DNA of 22,117 nucleotides, taken from a virus. The stretch covers positions 1-22,117 of IMG/VR virus record IMGVR_UViG_3300042884_000605; one strand, 5' to 3'. The notes beneath the pieces were generated by a model. The model saw only the letters and a program-made list of their open reading frames with translations, did not search any database and had not been told where the DNA came from. Below are positions 1 through 8,438 of this stretch, one piece after another; positions within the stretch are counted from its first letter, which is position 1; every line of letters starts with the position of its first letter. Position numbers and translations under genes: made by a program.

Positions 1-189
1 ATTCTGAACTTCGAAACGAGCGCAACAACTTGCACGACCTATTACGAATTAAAGACGGAAGAAGGCACAGTGCTTTCAAATGGTAACTACACTTTGACTG
101 AAGAAGAGTTCGCAGCGTGGGGAACGGATAACGAGTGGGTAACGGAGTGCGTGGCTAAATCAATAGGAGTAACAATTTTATCTTTCTAA
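1..189 (+). CDS. 3' end of an unknown phage gene (partial)
   Basis: Frame 1 is open from the first base to a TAA at 187-189, giving the last 62 residues of a protein whose start lies outside the window. The fragment has a threonine/tyrosine-rich beginning, then a segment around LSNGNYTLTEEEFAAWG, and ends in ILSF. The 'NG-LT-(T/E)EE--AWG' pattern resembles small proteins often found next to tail genes in Bacteroidota phages, but I cannot assign a function. It is followed one base later by the next small ORF, so it belongs to the same rightward virion operon. The reading frame is well supported by position and composition; the role is unknown. Confidence 0.6.
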   Translation: MLNFETSATTCTTYYELKTEEGTVLSNGNYTLTEEEFAAWGTDNEWVTECVAKSIGVTILSF

Positions 190-190
190 T

Positions 191-316
191 ATGAACTTAA
201 CAGAGGAACACTTGAAGCAACTTGACGCTTTCATCCAAGAGATGCCAGTTAAATTTGGCTTACCACTAATCCAATTTTTTAACAAGATAAAAGAGGAATC
301 AGAGAAAGATGCCTAA
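191..316 (+). CDS. Small hypothetical protein, 41 aa
   Basis: ATG at 191, one base after the preceding stop; TAA at 314-316. The product is a short charged helical peptide beginning MNLTEEHLKQLDAFIQEMP. It overlaps the start of the following gp10-like gene by 8 bases (ATG at 309), the tight coupling seen throughout this block. There is no signal peptide; a modestly hydrophobic middle (FGLPLIQFF) is not long enough to be a convincing membrane span. I do not recognise a family. Its place directly before a neck/tail-completion gene suggests a virion-assembly role, which is inference only. Confidence 0.5.
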   Translation: MNLTEEHLKQLDAFIQEMPVKFGLPLIQFFNKIKEESEKDA

Positions 317-842
317 CGAATCGAGCGCACCAAACTTCTTCGCTGTGGTCAACGATATGGCTAAACGCTTTGTCGAATTGATGCAGTCTGACTATCGTAT
401 GAAGCGAAAAGTAGGACGCAACTTCACGAACGCGGTTGCAAGTGGTACGCTCGAAAAATCTTTGAAGTACAGGTTACAAATCAAAGGGCAAAATATCAAC
501 GTTTCGGTCTATGCGAAAGGTAAGGCATCGCAGTATTTTCTTGCGCGTGAGAACGGAAGGAAACCAGGAAAGCAACCGCCTGTTGACGCGATTCTTGAAT
601 GGATGAGAATTAAGCCTATCAAGTTACGCGACAAGGAAAGCGGTAAATTCAAGAAGCCAACGGAAGCGCTCAAAAGACAAGTTGCTTTCTTGATTGCTCG
701 AAAGATAGGCAAACAAGGTATGAAAGGATGGCACGCTTTCGACTATGCAATGGAGAACATTTGGGACGAATACGAAGCAAAAATAATTGATGCTTACGGA
801 AAAGATTTCGGAGCAAGTTTAGACGGATTAAACGACATATAA
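309..842 (+). CDS. HK97 gp10-like neck / tail-completion protein
   Basis: A 177-residue protein of the size and character of the HK97 gp10-like family (tail completion or neck proteins that join the tail tube to the head connector). Residues about 80-100 hold the recognisable pattern of an aromatic 'YFLARENGRKPGKQPP' followed by 'AILEWMR', and residues about 125-142 hold 'VAFLIARKIGKQGMKG'. This pairing, a GR-PGK-PPV loop then a helix then an AR-IG--G-KG segment, is typical of gp10-like proteins in Bacteroidota and Firmicutes phages. It starts inside the end of the upstream small ORF and is followed after 10 bases by the first large tail gene. The assignment rests on motif recognition without a search. 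Confidence 0.65.
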   Translation: MPNESSAPNFFAVVNDMAKRFVELMQSDYRMKRKVGRNFTNAVASGTLEKSLKYRLQIKGQNINVSVYAKGKASQYFLARENGRKPGKQPPVDAILEWMRIKPIKLRDKESGKFKKPTEALKRQVAFLIARKIGKQGMKGWHAFDYAMENIWDEYEAKIIDAYGKDFGASLDGLNDI

Positions 843-852
843 AAATACAATA

Positions 853-2091
853 ATGGCAATTACAATCAACGATCAACCATATCAATACACACCAATAGGT
901 CAGCGACTTATGCTTGTCGCTTCATCAACGAATGTGGCGAATACAGGCTTTCGTTTCGTGTTTGACTTCGGTTCGTTTCAAGTAAACGTTCAACCAAACG
1001 CAAGTAACAAAGGAATCTTAGACCTTGCGCCTATATTCAGAGAGAAATTACAACACGATGCAAACCAACATTTCAACACGACAGATGCGGAAAGTACAAG
1101 CGTCGCGTTTATTTCTTGCACAATCAAAGAAGGTTGGTTGGTCGACGGAGTGTTCACGGTAAGTGGTAGCGGAATGGCTGACATTGACGACGTGTACGCG
1201 TTCCTTGCGGAATACCAAGTAAGCGACGGATACAAACCTAATCCGAACACACGCTATGCGCTCGACGGCATCACGAAGTACGCAATGAGCGAAAGAAATG
1301 TTGACACGCACAAATGGATTGAAGCACCTTCACGCGGTCTTTCAAACGATTGGGTATACGTTCCAACGCGCGTGGCTGACTATGGTGTTTTATACGCACC
1401 TTCTGAAACAACATTACTTGCAGATAACGATTTCGACATAGTGGTTTTTTCTTCGTACGACAACAACGACGATTTGATAGACACGCAGTTTTTACCTTTG
1501 GCTGACAATCCTTCAATCGTGAATGTGGTTGGTGCTTTTTACGCTAACGTCAATTTGTGGGGTGGGTTAGATTTAACAGGTGCTAAATACTACACAATAC
1601 AATTTGGAAAAGAAACAACCTTCCCTATTTACACACCTTCTTCACGCGTGTATTGTTTTTACCTTGTCGCTGACGATTGTCGCTTTGACAATGTGCGTCT
1701 GGGTTGGACGAATACTTGCGGTGGGGTGGATTACTTCAACTTCACGAAGAAGAGCGAATTGTCGTATTCGTACGATCGTAAGCAATACCAAAAAGTGGTA
1801 GGAAGTTACAACGCTTCAACCTTTGGTTTCAACAACTTCGACAGAGGAGCAACCGACCGCTATGTAACAACGACGAAAGGGTTGCAAATAAATAGTGATT
1901 GGGTGTCCGTTGGTGAGTTCGAATTGTTACAAACGCTTTGTCGTTCAAACGACGTGTTTATAATTAACGACGACGGAACAATGACACCTGTTCTTGTTGA
2001 TACTCAAAACTTTGTTATCAAGGACGAACGCTACTCTAAACTTTACAATGTTACTTTGAATTTGAAATACTCTCAACCTGTTGGCTTATGA
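853..2091 (+). CDS. Tail-associated structural protein (possible distal-tail/baseplate component)
   Basis: A 412-residue, soluble, beta-rich protein with no signal peptide or membrane span; aromatic and asparagine/aspartate residues dominate. Around residues 285-300 is a 'RLGWTNTCGGVDYFNF' segment. This 'L-W-N--GG-DYF-F' pattern recurs in tail proteins of Bacteroidota siphophages. The C-terminus (KLYNVTLNLKYSQ) resembles the strand that closes Dit-like and minor tail proteins. The start follows an A-rich leader (ATAAAAATACAATAATG) without Shine-Dalgarno. The stop overlaps the next ATG (ATGATGA at 2088), implying translational coupling with the next tail protein. I infer a distal-tail or baseplate role from these motifs and from lying between the neck and tape-measure genes; I cannot name the exact component. 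Confidence 0.55.
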   Translation: MAITINDQPYQYTPIGQRLMLVASSTNVANTGFRFVFDFGSFQVNVQPNASNKGILDLAPIFREKLQHDANQHFNTTDAESTSVAFISCTIKEGWLVDGVFTVSGSGMADIDDVYAFLAEYQVSDGYKPNPNTRYALDGITKYAMSERNVDTHKWIEAPSRGLSNDWVYVPTRVADYGVLYAPSETTLLADNDFDIVVFSSYDNNDDLIDTQFLPLADNPSIVNVVGAFYANVNLWGGLDLTGAKYYTIQFGKETTFPIYTPSSRVYCFYLVADDCRFDNVRLGWTNTCGGVDYFNFTKKSELSYSYDRKQYQKVVGSYNASTFGFNNFDRGATDRYVTTTKGLQINSDWVSVGEFELLQTLCRSNDVFIINDDGTMTPVLVDTQNFVIKDERYSKLYNVTLNLKYSQPVGL

Positions 2092-4727
2092 TGAATCAAG
2101 TAATACTTACGCTTACTGACAACGACGGAAACAGCGCGATTCTCGACCTTTACGAAAACGAGAAGATGCACTTGAACTACAAGTTCACAGATATAACCGA
2201 CTTCGCTTCCGTAGGTAACTACTCACAGGAGTTTCGCGTTCCTGCAAGTAAGACAAATACTGATTTCTTCGGTGCTATCTTCAACGTAAACTTCGACGGG
2301 TGGTTTGACTTTAGAAAGAAGGTCGACGCGGTGTTGACGGTGAACACTATTCCAATTGCAAGTGGTCACATTCAAGTTAAAAAATTATACTGGCAGAGTG
2401 GTAAGTTGTTCGAATTTGAGGTTGTATTTTTTGGTGAAGTACCAAACCTTGCAAGACTATTAAATGAAAAGAAACTCAAAGATATTGAATCGATTGTCGC
2501 GGGTAACCTTGACTACGATTTACTTCACGCGAATGTTGAAACACCACCTAACGAACACACGATTCTAACGCTATGCGATAAGTGGAATTTAACAGCAAGT
2601 AATACTGAAGGTCAACCTGTTTATTCAACTACTATTGGAGGACAACCTACCTATAAACCGCTTTACGTTGGTCACTTAACACCAGCTGTCAAGGCGCAAT
2701 ACTTGTTCGATGAGATAATGAGCGACGCAGGGTTGCAATATTCGAGTGATTACTTAAGCGAGATACTTGAAGATGTTTACGTTCCTTTCGTGAATGGTCA
2801 GTATTTAAATAGTTCGTTTGGATTAAATGATAACGCAAGTACATTGGCTTTGGCTTCTAATGTCACAGGTCAAACATTCGGTCCTGGAGATGTTCAATAC
2901 AATTTGTCGGCTGCTCTGACTGAATACAACGATCCGAATAACGATTGGGCAAGTGGTATTTTTACCGCGCCTTTTAGTGGTCAATTTTCTTTCAAAGTTT
3001 GGGCAAGTGGTACAATTACATCTTCGACGTTTTTAACAAGTTTATTTATTAGACCTGAATTTTATGTGAACGGAACTTTTGTTTCAACACCTACGTCTTC
3101 ATTTTCAGCAGACACTAACTTTTCAAATAGCGTTATTAATACGGTTGATTTAAGCGAAGGAGATACTTTAGAAATTCGTTTGGCTCTTACATTAAATGAC
3201 GACGGAACAACAGGACCTGCGGACGCTACAATTACTTTTATAGGTAACGGAGCAAACGATTACACAGGAACAGGTGTTGAACTTGTAAGCGTTGGAACAG
3301 CACTAACAAACGACACGGTGTTAATGGAGTTCAACGCTCCAGATATGAAACAAATAGATTTCATCACATCAATTCAAAAGATGTTCAACCTTGTTTTCGT
3401 AGCTGACAAGACGCTTCCGAACACGCTTAAGATTGAGCCAATGGTCGAGTACATAGCAAGTGGAAACACTCTCGATTGGTCGCAGAAACTCGACTTGTCG
3501 AAAGACATTATGTATTCTCCAACGACCGACCTTCAGAAAGCGAAATTCTCTTTCACATACGCTGAAGACGGAGACTTTTACAACTCAGTCTACAAAGACA
3601 ACGGACGCACTTATGGACGCTACGAAGTAACAGAATCAGACTTCGAAGTAATCAATGAGTTCGCAACAGGCGAAGAAAAAGTTGAGTTAGCGTTTGCGTC
3701 TACACCTTCAGCACCTGTTCAAAGCACAGACCTTGTTGTGCCTGTTTTCACCAACGCAGAAGGTCAATTCGTACAACCGAAACCACGTATCCTATATTAT
3801 TTCGCAGACTTCTTCGTGAATATGTACGACGAGGTAAGCGGTGACGTGGTGCAAACAGCGGTTAAGTGTTTGAACAATTACTCGACGATGAACGCGACGG
3901 TGACGGATTCAGATTTAAACTTTGCTCCCGAAGTACCTATTCACACAATCGTTGCTAATCCATACAACAATCTTTACAATCGTTGGTGGAGAAATTACTA
4001 CCGAGAACTATTTGACGGACAAGCGCGAATTTTAGAGGGTATGTTTGCACTTACTCTAAACGACATCTTCACGTTTCAATTCAGCGACAAGATTTGGATT
4101 ATAGATTCTTGGTGGCGCGTGTTGGAAATTCAAGGCTACGTTGTTGGTGAACAAGATATGACGAAGGTGAAACTCATTCGCGTTCTGGATATCGACAATG
4201 ACTGCGACCTTACACCTGTGTCCGCCAACCTTGACCAATCTTTGAATTGGGAAAATTCGAATGGTGATCCTGCGACGATAACGCAAGACTGTTGTTTGCG
4301 TTTTGGATATAATTGGAACAGCGCGAAGAACAACTGCTATTCACAACCAAACAACGGCACACGTTCATTCATAACTCAACAAGTACCATCACTCGCACCA
4401 ACGCGATTCGGTGCGCCTGTGAGTTTCGGTGGTTCGATTAGTCAGCCAGTTAGAACGATAACGACCGACTACGTTGTAACGAATTTCGACCGAATGATTT
4501 TCGCAGATACGACAGGCGGAAGCATCACTATCTATTTGCCTTCAGCAACTACAACGGCAGGACGTGAATTGATAATACAAAAGAGCGTAGCGGCTAACGG
4601 AGTAACAATACAAGCATACACAGGAGAAACGGTTGAGGGAAGCGGAAGCGTTACGTTGAGCGCAATGGGTGACACAATAACAATTATATCAAATGGAAGC
4701 GACTTCAAAGGAACATCTACAAAATAA
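2088..4727 (+). CDS. Large tail-tip/baseplate protein with fibre-like C-terminal domain
   Basis: An 879-residue protein, the largest in the window. The N-terminal third (about 1-140) begins with a conserved-looking segment about keeping 'dissipated' strands (LYENEKMHLNYKFTDI, then FRVPASKTN), characteristic of tail-tip proteins of Bacteroidota phages. The middle part (about 420-560) contains a helix 'FITSIQKMFNLVFVAD' followed by strands. A four-cysteine stretch (C706, C735, C736, C750) lies before the last domain. Residues about 790-879 form a compact beta domain (DYVVTNFDRMIFADTTGG, then GRELIIQK and GETVEG) of a type often found at the ends of tail fibres. The gene overlaps its upstream neighbour by 4 bases and is followed by a small membrane protein and the tape measure. 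A tail-tip or baseplate-hub role is inferred. Confidence 0.6.
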   Translation: MMNQVILTLTDNDGNSAILDLYENEKMHLNYKFTDITDFASVGNYSQEFRVPASKTNTDFFGAIFNVNFDGWFDFRKKVDAVLTVNTIPIASGHIQVKKLYWQSGKLFEFEVVFFGEVPNLARLLNEKKLKDIESIVAGNLDYDLLHANVETPPNEHTILTLCDKWNLTASNTEGQPVYSTTIGGQPTYKPLYVGHLTPAVKAQYLFDEIMSDAGLQYSSDYLSEILEDVYVPFVNGQYLNSSFGLNDNASTLALASNVTGQTFGPGDVQYNLSAALTEYNDPNNDWASGIFTAPFSGQFSFKVWASGTITSSTFLTSLFIRPEFYVNGTFVSTPTSSFSADTNFSNSVINTVDLSEGDTLEIRLALTLNDDGTTGPADATITFIGNGANDYTGTGVELVSVGTALTNDTVLMEFNAPDMKQIDFITSIQKMFNLVFVADKTLPNTLKIEPMVEYIASGNTLDWSQKLDLSKDIMYSPTTDLQKAKFSFTYAEDGDFYNSVYKDNGRTYGRYEVTESDFEVINEFATGEEKVELAFASTPSAPVQSTDLVVPVFTNAEGQFVQPKPRILYYFADFFVNMYDEVSGDVVQTAVKCLNNYSTMNATVTDSDLNFAPEVPIHTIVANPYNNLYNRWWRNYYRELFDGQARILEGMFALTLNDIFTFQFSDKIWIIDSWWRVLEIQGYVVGEQDMTKVKLIRVLDIDNDCDLTPVSANLDQSLNWENSNGDPATITQDCCLRFGYNWNSAKNNCYSQPNNGTRSFITQQVPSLAPTRFGAPVSFGGSISQPVRTITTDYVVTNFDRMIFADTTGGSITIYLPSATTTAGRELIIQKSVAANGVTIQAYTGETVEGSGSVTLSAMGDTITIISNGSDFKGTSTK

Positions 4728-4911
4728 AGCGGGCGCAATGGTCGCTTGTTTGGAGTTCATTAAACTCAACGTTAAGAGCGAAAGTAATTTCGGACGTATT
4801 GCTAACGGCAAACGTAAGCTACAAATGTGGAAACACTACGCGTGGAAAATTACTCGCATTTCGGTAAACCTCGCATTTTGGATATTTATACTTTATAAAC
4901 TACTCTCATAA
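4693..4911 (+). CDS. Small C-terminally membrane-anchored protein, 72 aa
   Basis: The frame runs to a TAA at 4909-4911 whose last base is the A of the tape-measure ATG. Two starts are possible: ATG 4693, which overlaps the upstream tail gene by 35 bases, or ATG 4738, which leaves a 10-base gap and a 57-residue product. The C-terminus (about residues 55-72, ISVNLAFWIFILYKLL) is a probable membrane span; the rest is basic and helical (FGRIANGKRKLQMWKHYAW). I do not recognise a family. Being wedged between a tail-tip gene and the tape measure, where many phages encode tail-assembly chaperones, makes an assembly role possible, but a membrane anchor is unusual for that. Confidence 0.5.
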   Translation: MEATSKEHLQNKAGAMVACLEFIKLNVKSESNFGRIANGKRKLQMWKHYAWKITRISVNLAFWIFILYKLLS

Positions 4912-6950
4912 TGGCGAATACAATTGACTTTAATGTAAACACAAACGCGGTCACCGTCCTCAATCAGACGGCAACAGCGGCAGACAATACAGCGCAAGGG
5001 TTTAGTTCAGCGAAGGCGGAGTTACGCGCGTTGAATCAGCAGTTGTTGCAAATGGATTCTTCGAGTGAGGAATTTAAGAAAGCGTCCGCTCGTGCCGCTG
5101 AATTGAAGGACAACATTTCCGACTTATCCGCTGAGATTAGCGCCAACGCGGGTAACGCATTCGAAGGTCTTTCGAACAACGTTAACTTGTTTGGTAGTCG
5201 ATTAATGGACTTGGACTTAAAGGGAGCAGGACAAGCACTTACTGCAATGGGTGGTGCGGTTGGTCGTATTGATTTTAAGACAGTAAAAGACGAGGTTGGT
5301 GGGTTGGTTAAGGGTTTAGGTAATCTCGCTATGTCGGTGGTTTCTAATCCATTCTTTTTAATTGCAGGTACATTAGCAGCTATTGCTTATAATTATGAAG
5401 ACATTGCAAAGTGGGCAACGCAAACTTCAAAAGAACAACAGAATCTTGCAAAAGTAACCGATGATTTAAATAAAGCAACAGAACAAGAACTTCTTAAAGG
5501 TTCTGAAAAAATAGCGCAAGTTGAAATTTTAACAAATCGTGTTAAAGACAACAATTTAACAGAGAAAGAAAGAAGACAAGCATTGAAAGATTTAGAGACA
5601 ATGTACCCAGCGTACTTCTCAAATCTTAACGGAGACATTAACGACACTGAAGCGTTAAACGCGGCTAAAGAAAAGTTAATTACAAATATCAAAGCAGAAG
5701 CAAAAGCAAACGCTGCAAAATCTTTGCTTGAAGCAGAGTACGCAAAGAAGATAGCGTTAGAACAAGAACTTGCTGCTAAAAAAGGAAAGTTAACACAAGA
5801 ACAATTTGACAAAGCAGTAGAAACAGCGAGATTTAATTCACAAACTTTATTTAAAGAAACAAACCAAAATATAAGTGAATGGTATAATGGAACGGAAGGA
5901 ATAGGAAAAGCTGCTTTAGATTTAGAGGAATCCAATCAAAGAATAGCCTATCTTGAGCAAGAAGCAACATCGGCAGTTTTGGCTAATGTTAAGACGGAAG
6001 TAAAAGCAATTCGTGAAAGAACAAAAGCGGCAAGTACCGCAGCCCAAACAGAAGAAGAAAGAAAGCAAAAAGAGATAGACGATTATAATAAATCGCAACA
6101 AGAGATAACTGATATTTTAGCCAAATGGGAACAAGAAAGACTTGACGCGCAATTAAAAGCACAACAAGATTATATTCACGCAAATCAAAGCGCACAGGCT
6201 AACGAATTGTATGATTTAGAGCAAAAGAAAATAAAAGAACTTGCAACATTTGAAGGCTCTGAAGAAGATAAAATTTTAATAAATGAAACTTATCGTCTTT
6301 TAGAAATCGACATTAATAAAAAGTACGACGACTTAGCACTTCAACAACAACTTGACGCTAACGAGAAGCAAAAGGCTGCGGATGAAAAAGCAAAAGCGGA
6401 CGCATTAGAAAGAGAAAAACAATTAGCCGCTGACAAATTAGCCGCAGAACAAGCGTTAATGGATGCGAAATTCAATCTTGCTTCTGCTTCGGTTGATTTG
6501 TTAGGAACAATATTCGCAAGAAACAAGAAAGCGGCTGACATCGCGTTTGCACTTGACAAAGCGTTAGCCATTGCGCAAGTAGTCGTTAACACTCAACGAG
6601 AAATTAGCGCGTATAACGCTAACCCAGTTTGGTCTTTGTCGCCAGACGGCGGTGCTTCAATCAAGATTCCTGCAATTATTGGTGCGAAACTTCGTGCTGC
6701 TGCTTCCATTGCTGCAATAGCAGGAACGGCAATAGGTCGTTTTGCAGGTGGTGGCGCAAGTGGTGGTACTAGCGGTGGTGCAACAGGCGGTGGTGGTACG
6801 TCAGCTCCTTCACCTGCGAACTTCGCCTTTGTCGGCAACCAACCCAACCAACAACAACCACCGCTTCAAGCGTACGTAGTTGGAACGCAAGTCAGCAGCA
6901 ATTTAGAGGCACAACAATTAATTCAAAACCAATCAAGATTAGGAGGATAA
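4911..6950 (+). CDS. Tail tape measure protein
   Basis: A 679-residue protein with the usual tape-measure layout. Residues 1-120 are helical and Ala/Ser-rich with repeating heptads (AELRALNQQLLQM, then AARAAELKDNISDLSAEI). A hydrophobic stretch lies near 135-165 (SNPFFLIAGTLAAIAYN). A long Lys/Glu/Ala/Gln coiled coil follows over about 170-530. A second hydrophobic region (about 545-620) is followed by a Gly-rich linker (about 610-645) and a Gln/Pro-rich tail. Tape measures set tail length at about 1.5 angstrom per residue, which would suggest a tail near 100 nm; this is a family rule, not a measurement. The start overlaps the preceding stop by one base. The assignment is firm from size, composition and position. 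Confidence 0.85.
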   Translation: MANTIDFNVNTNAVTVLNQTATAADNTAQGFSSAKAELRALNQQLLQMDSSSEEFKKASARAAELKDNISDLSAEISANAGNAFEGLSNNVNLFGSRLMDLDLKGAGQALTAMGGAVGRIDFKTVKDEVGGLVKGLGNLAMSVVSNPFFLIAGTLAAIAYNYEDIAKWATQTSKEQQNLAKVTDDLNKATEQELLKGSEKIAQVEILTNRVKDNNLTEKERRQALKDLETMYPAYFSNLNGDINDTEALNAAKEKLITNIKAEAKANAAKSLLEAEYAKKIALEQELAAKKGKLTQEQFDKAVETARFNSQTLFKETNQNISEWYNGTEGIGKAALDLEESNQRIAYLEQEATSAVLANVKTEVKAIRERTKAASTAAQTEEERKQKEIDDYNKSQQEITDILAKWEQERLDAQLKAQQDYIHANQSAQANELYDLEQKKIKELATFEGSEEDKILINETYRLLEIDINKKYDDLALQQQLDANEKQKAADEKAKADALEREKQLAADKLAAEQALMDAKFNLASASVDLLGTIFARNKKAADIAFALDKALAIAQVVVNTQREISAYNANPVWSLSPDGGASIKIPAIIGAKLRAAASIAAIAGTAIGRFAGGGASGGTSGGATGGGGTSAPSPANFAFVGNQPNQQQPPLQAYVVGTQVSSNLEAQQLIQNQSRLGG

Positions 6951-6953
6951 ACA

Positions 6954-7541
6954 ATGAAAAAAATTAAAGTTATTGAATACGGAATCGACGACGCAGGATT
7001 GCTCGGAGTGTACGCGATTAGCGTTGTAGAACAACCTGCAATCGGTGTTGACTTTGTCGCACTAAGCGAACAACACAACGTGAAGTTCAAAGAAGATTTT
7101 AGAGGTCTTTTGTATGGTGCGCTATTAATTCCCGATCAACTTATTTACAGACGCAACGACGAAACGGACGAAGAGTATTACGTTAAGTATTCCAAAGATA
7201 CCATTCGTGCAATTGCTTACAATTATTTGAAACAAGCAAACCAAAACAACGCAACAGTTGAACACGCGAAAGTGGTTGACGGAGTTTCTTTGGTTGAAAC
7301 GTGGATAATCGAAGGCGAAAACGACAAGTCGAAGAACTTCGGCTTCGACCTTCCAGAAGGTACTTGGTTCGGTTGTATGAAAGTGGACAACGAAGAAGTA
7401 AAGAAGCAAATACAAAACAAAGAGGTTCTTGGTTTCTCAATTGAAGGAAATTTTATTGCAGAGAAAGAAATGTATTTGAGTAAGCACGAAGAATTTGCAG
7501 CACTTCTTGATGAAATAAACGAACTTTTAAAAGAAGAATAA
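6954..7541 (+). CDS. Prohead maturation protease, XkdF / S78-2-like
   Basis: A 195-residue protein resembling the XkdF-type putative phage serine proteases (peptidase family S78-related). The expected blocks are present in order: a 'YGALLIPDQLIYR' strand near 54-66; a helix 'TIRAIAYNYLKQ' at 83-94; 'VEHAK' at 102-106 with the probable catalytic H104; 'VETWIIE' at 114-120; and 'GTWFGCMKVD' followed by 'VLGFSIEG' at 158-165 with the probable catalytic S162. It would trim scaffold and capsid precursors inside the prohead. It lies just upstream of the scaffold and capsid genes, as expected. Unlike most genes here it has a perfect AGGAGG at 6941-6946, 7 bases before the ATG, formed by the last codons of the tape-measure gene. 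Confidence 0.75.
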   Translation: MKKIKVIEYGIDDAGLLGVYAISVVEQPAIGVDFVALSEQHNVKFKEDFRGLLYGALLIPDQLIYRRNDETDEEYYVKYSKDTIRAIAYNYLKQANQNNATVEHAKVVDGVSLVETWIIEGENDKSKNFGFDLPEGTWFGCMKVDNEEVKKQIQNKEVLGFSIEGNFIAEKEMYLSKHEEFAALLDEINELLKEE

Positions 7542-7718
7542 ATGAATATCGAAGCAGGTGGTTTCTTTAAGTTGGAATTGTTCAACGACGACGCTAACCT
7601 GTTTCTCAATGCGCTCACGAAGATAACGAATGAGGGCGGTAAAATGGGTTTTAAGACGTACGGATTGAGTGAAGATGAATTGAAAGTATTAAATACTATT
7701 CTCGACAATTTAGGATAA
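7542..7718 (+). CDS. Small hypothetical protein, 58 aa
   Basis: ATG at 7542 directly abuts the protease stop (TAA 7539-7541); TAA at 7716-7718. The product starts MNIEAGGFFKLELFNDDANL and ends with an acidic helix (SEDELKVLNTILDNLG). It has no membrane span or signal. It is the last gene before the hairpin at 7725-7748. I do not know the family. Position between protease and scaffold suggests a head-assembly accessory, without direct evidence. Confidence 0.6.
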   Translation: MNIEAGGFFKLELFNDDANLFLNALTKITNEGGKMGFKTYGLSEDELKVLNTILDNLG

Positions 7719-7724
7719 AAAAAA

Positions 7725-7748
7725 ACGGAGGGTAATCACTCCCTCCGT
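7725..7748. terminator. Hairpin between the protease and scaffold genes
   Basis: ACGGAGGG (7725-7732) and CCCTCCGT (7741-7748) form a perfect 8-bp GC-rich stem with an 8-base loop. A run of nine A lies at the left and no T-run at the right, so by sequence it looks like an intrinsic terminator in the leftward direction. For rightward transcripts it could instead be a processing or pausing structure, or a 5' stabiliser of the scaffold/capsid message. The inverted repeat is seen directly; the direction of action is inferred. Confidence 0.6.
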
Positions 7749-7845
7749 CAAACCTAAAAATCAAATTCAACCTATGAAAAAGCGAATTACGAAACAAATA
7801 TACCTCTTTTTATATATATCATTCAAACAAACAATTAACATTTTT

Positions 7846-8418
7846 ATGAATCTACGAGAAAAAGTAAACGCTCTTTTCGCCAAACACAACGTTAGCCTAT
7901 CAGCCGAAGAGGTTGTTGAGGTTAAACAAATGGTTGAGGCGATTTTAGAGGACGGTACAAGCATTTACTCAGACAGCGACGTTTGGGCTGCAGGTGTTCG
8001 TGTATTCGGCAAAGACGCAGAAGGCAACGAGGTTGTTTTGGCTGACGGAGAATACAAGACAGCTGAAAGCATCATCGTTGTAGTTGCAGACGGTGTTGTA
8101 ACCGAATTAAAACCAATGGAAGAAGAAAAAGAACCAGAGGTTGAAGTAGTAATCGAAGAAGAACAAACTTCTGAGGTTGTTGCTGAAGAATCACTAAGCG
8201 CAGAGGTTGAAGGACTTTTGTCGTTGGTTGCTAAGTTGGAAAGCGAACTTGCTGACATTAAGAAAGCAAACGAAACACTTTCAAGCGAAGTAACAAAATT
8301 AAGCGCACAGCCTGCTGCGTCTTCAATCAAAGAAGTAAAACAGGCAAAACAAACACCTTCAAAGCCATACGCTAAAATGTCGGCTGAGGAGCGTTTCTTA
8401 TTTCATCTTAAAAAATAA
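7846..8418 (+). CDS. Probable capsid scaffolding protein
   Basis: The frame is open from an ATG at 7774, but the start at 7846 (190 residues, MNLREKVNALFAKHN) is preferred. It follows a T/A-rich leader, and the 24 residues added by the upstream ATG are hydrophobic, out of character, and encoded by leader-like DNA. The N-terminal part contains an 'AAGVRVFGKDAEGNEVVLADGEYK' type fold (about 45-70, the 'GxY-xDG' pattern seen in Bacteroidota head genes). Then come a Glu/Val-rich acidic linker (about 95-125), a coiled coil (about 130-160, LLSLVAKLESELADIKKANETL) and a basic C-terminus ending EERFLFHLKK. The acidic middle, coiled coil, basic C-terminal helix and place between protease and capsid gene fit a scaffold protein. 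Confidence 0.65.
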   Translation: MNLREKVNALFAKHNVSLSAEEVVEVKQMVEAILEDGTSIYSDSDVWAAGVRVFGKDAEGNEVVLADGEYKTAESIIVVVADGVVTELKPMEEEKEPEVEVVIEEEQTSEVVAEESLSAEVEGLLSLVAKLESELADIKKANETLSSEVTKLSAQPAASSIKEVKQAKQTPSKPYAKMSAEERFLFHLKK

Positions 8419-8438
8419 AAAAAAACAAACAATAAAAA

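Noticed and set aside
5393-5935. 180-codon ORF on the minus strand opposite the tape measure gene
   Set aside because: Antisense shadow of a coiled-coil gene with biased codons; the Ser/Phe/Leu-rich translation has no domain pattern and no leader.
6745-6805. GGT/GGC-rich repeats in the end of the tape measure gene, considered as a DNA repeat element
   Set aside because: Explained by a coding Gly/Ser/Thr-rich linker in the protein; no unit of constant length.
7223-7708. 161-codon minus-strand ORF opposite the protease gene
   Set aside because: Antisense shadow; low-complexity Ser/Phe-rich translation, isolated from any minus-strand operon.
7774-7845. Upstream ATG extending the scaffold protein by 24 residues
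   Set aside because: The extra segment is hydrophobic and its DNA looks like an untranslated A/T-rich leader; the start at 7846 gives a normal soluble N-terminus.
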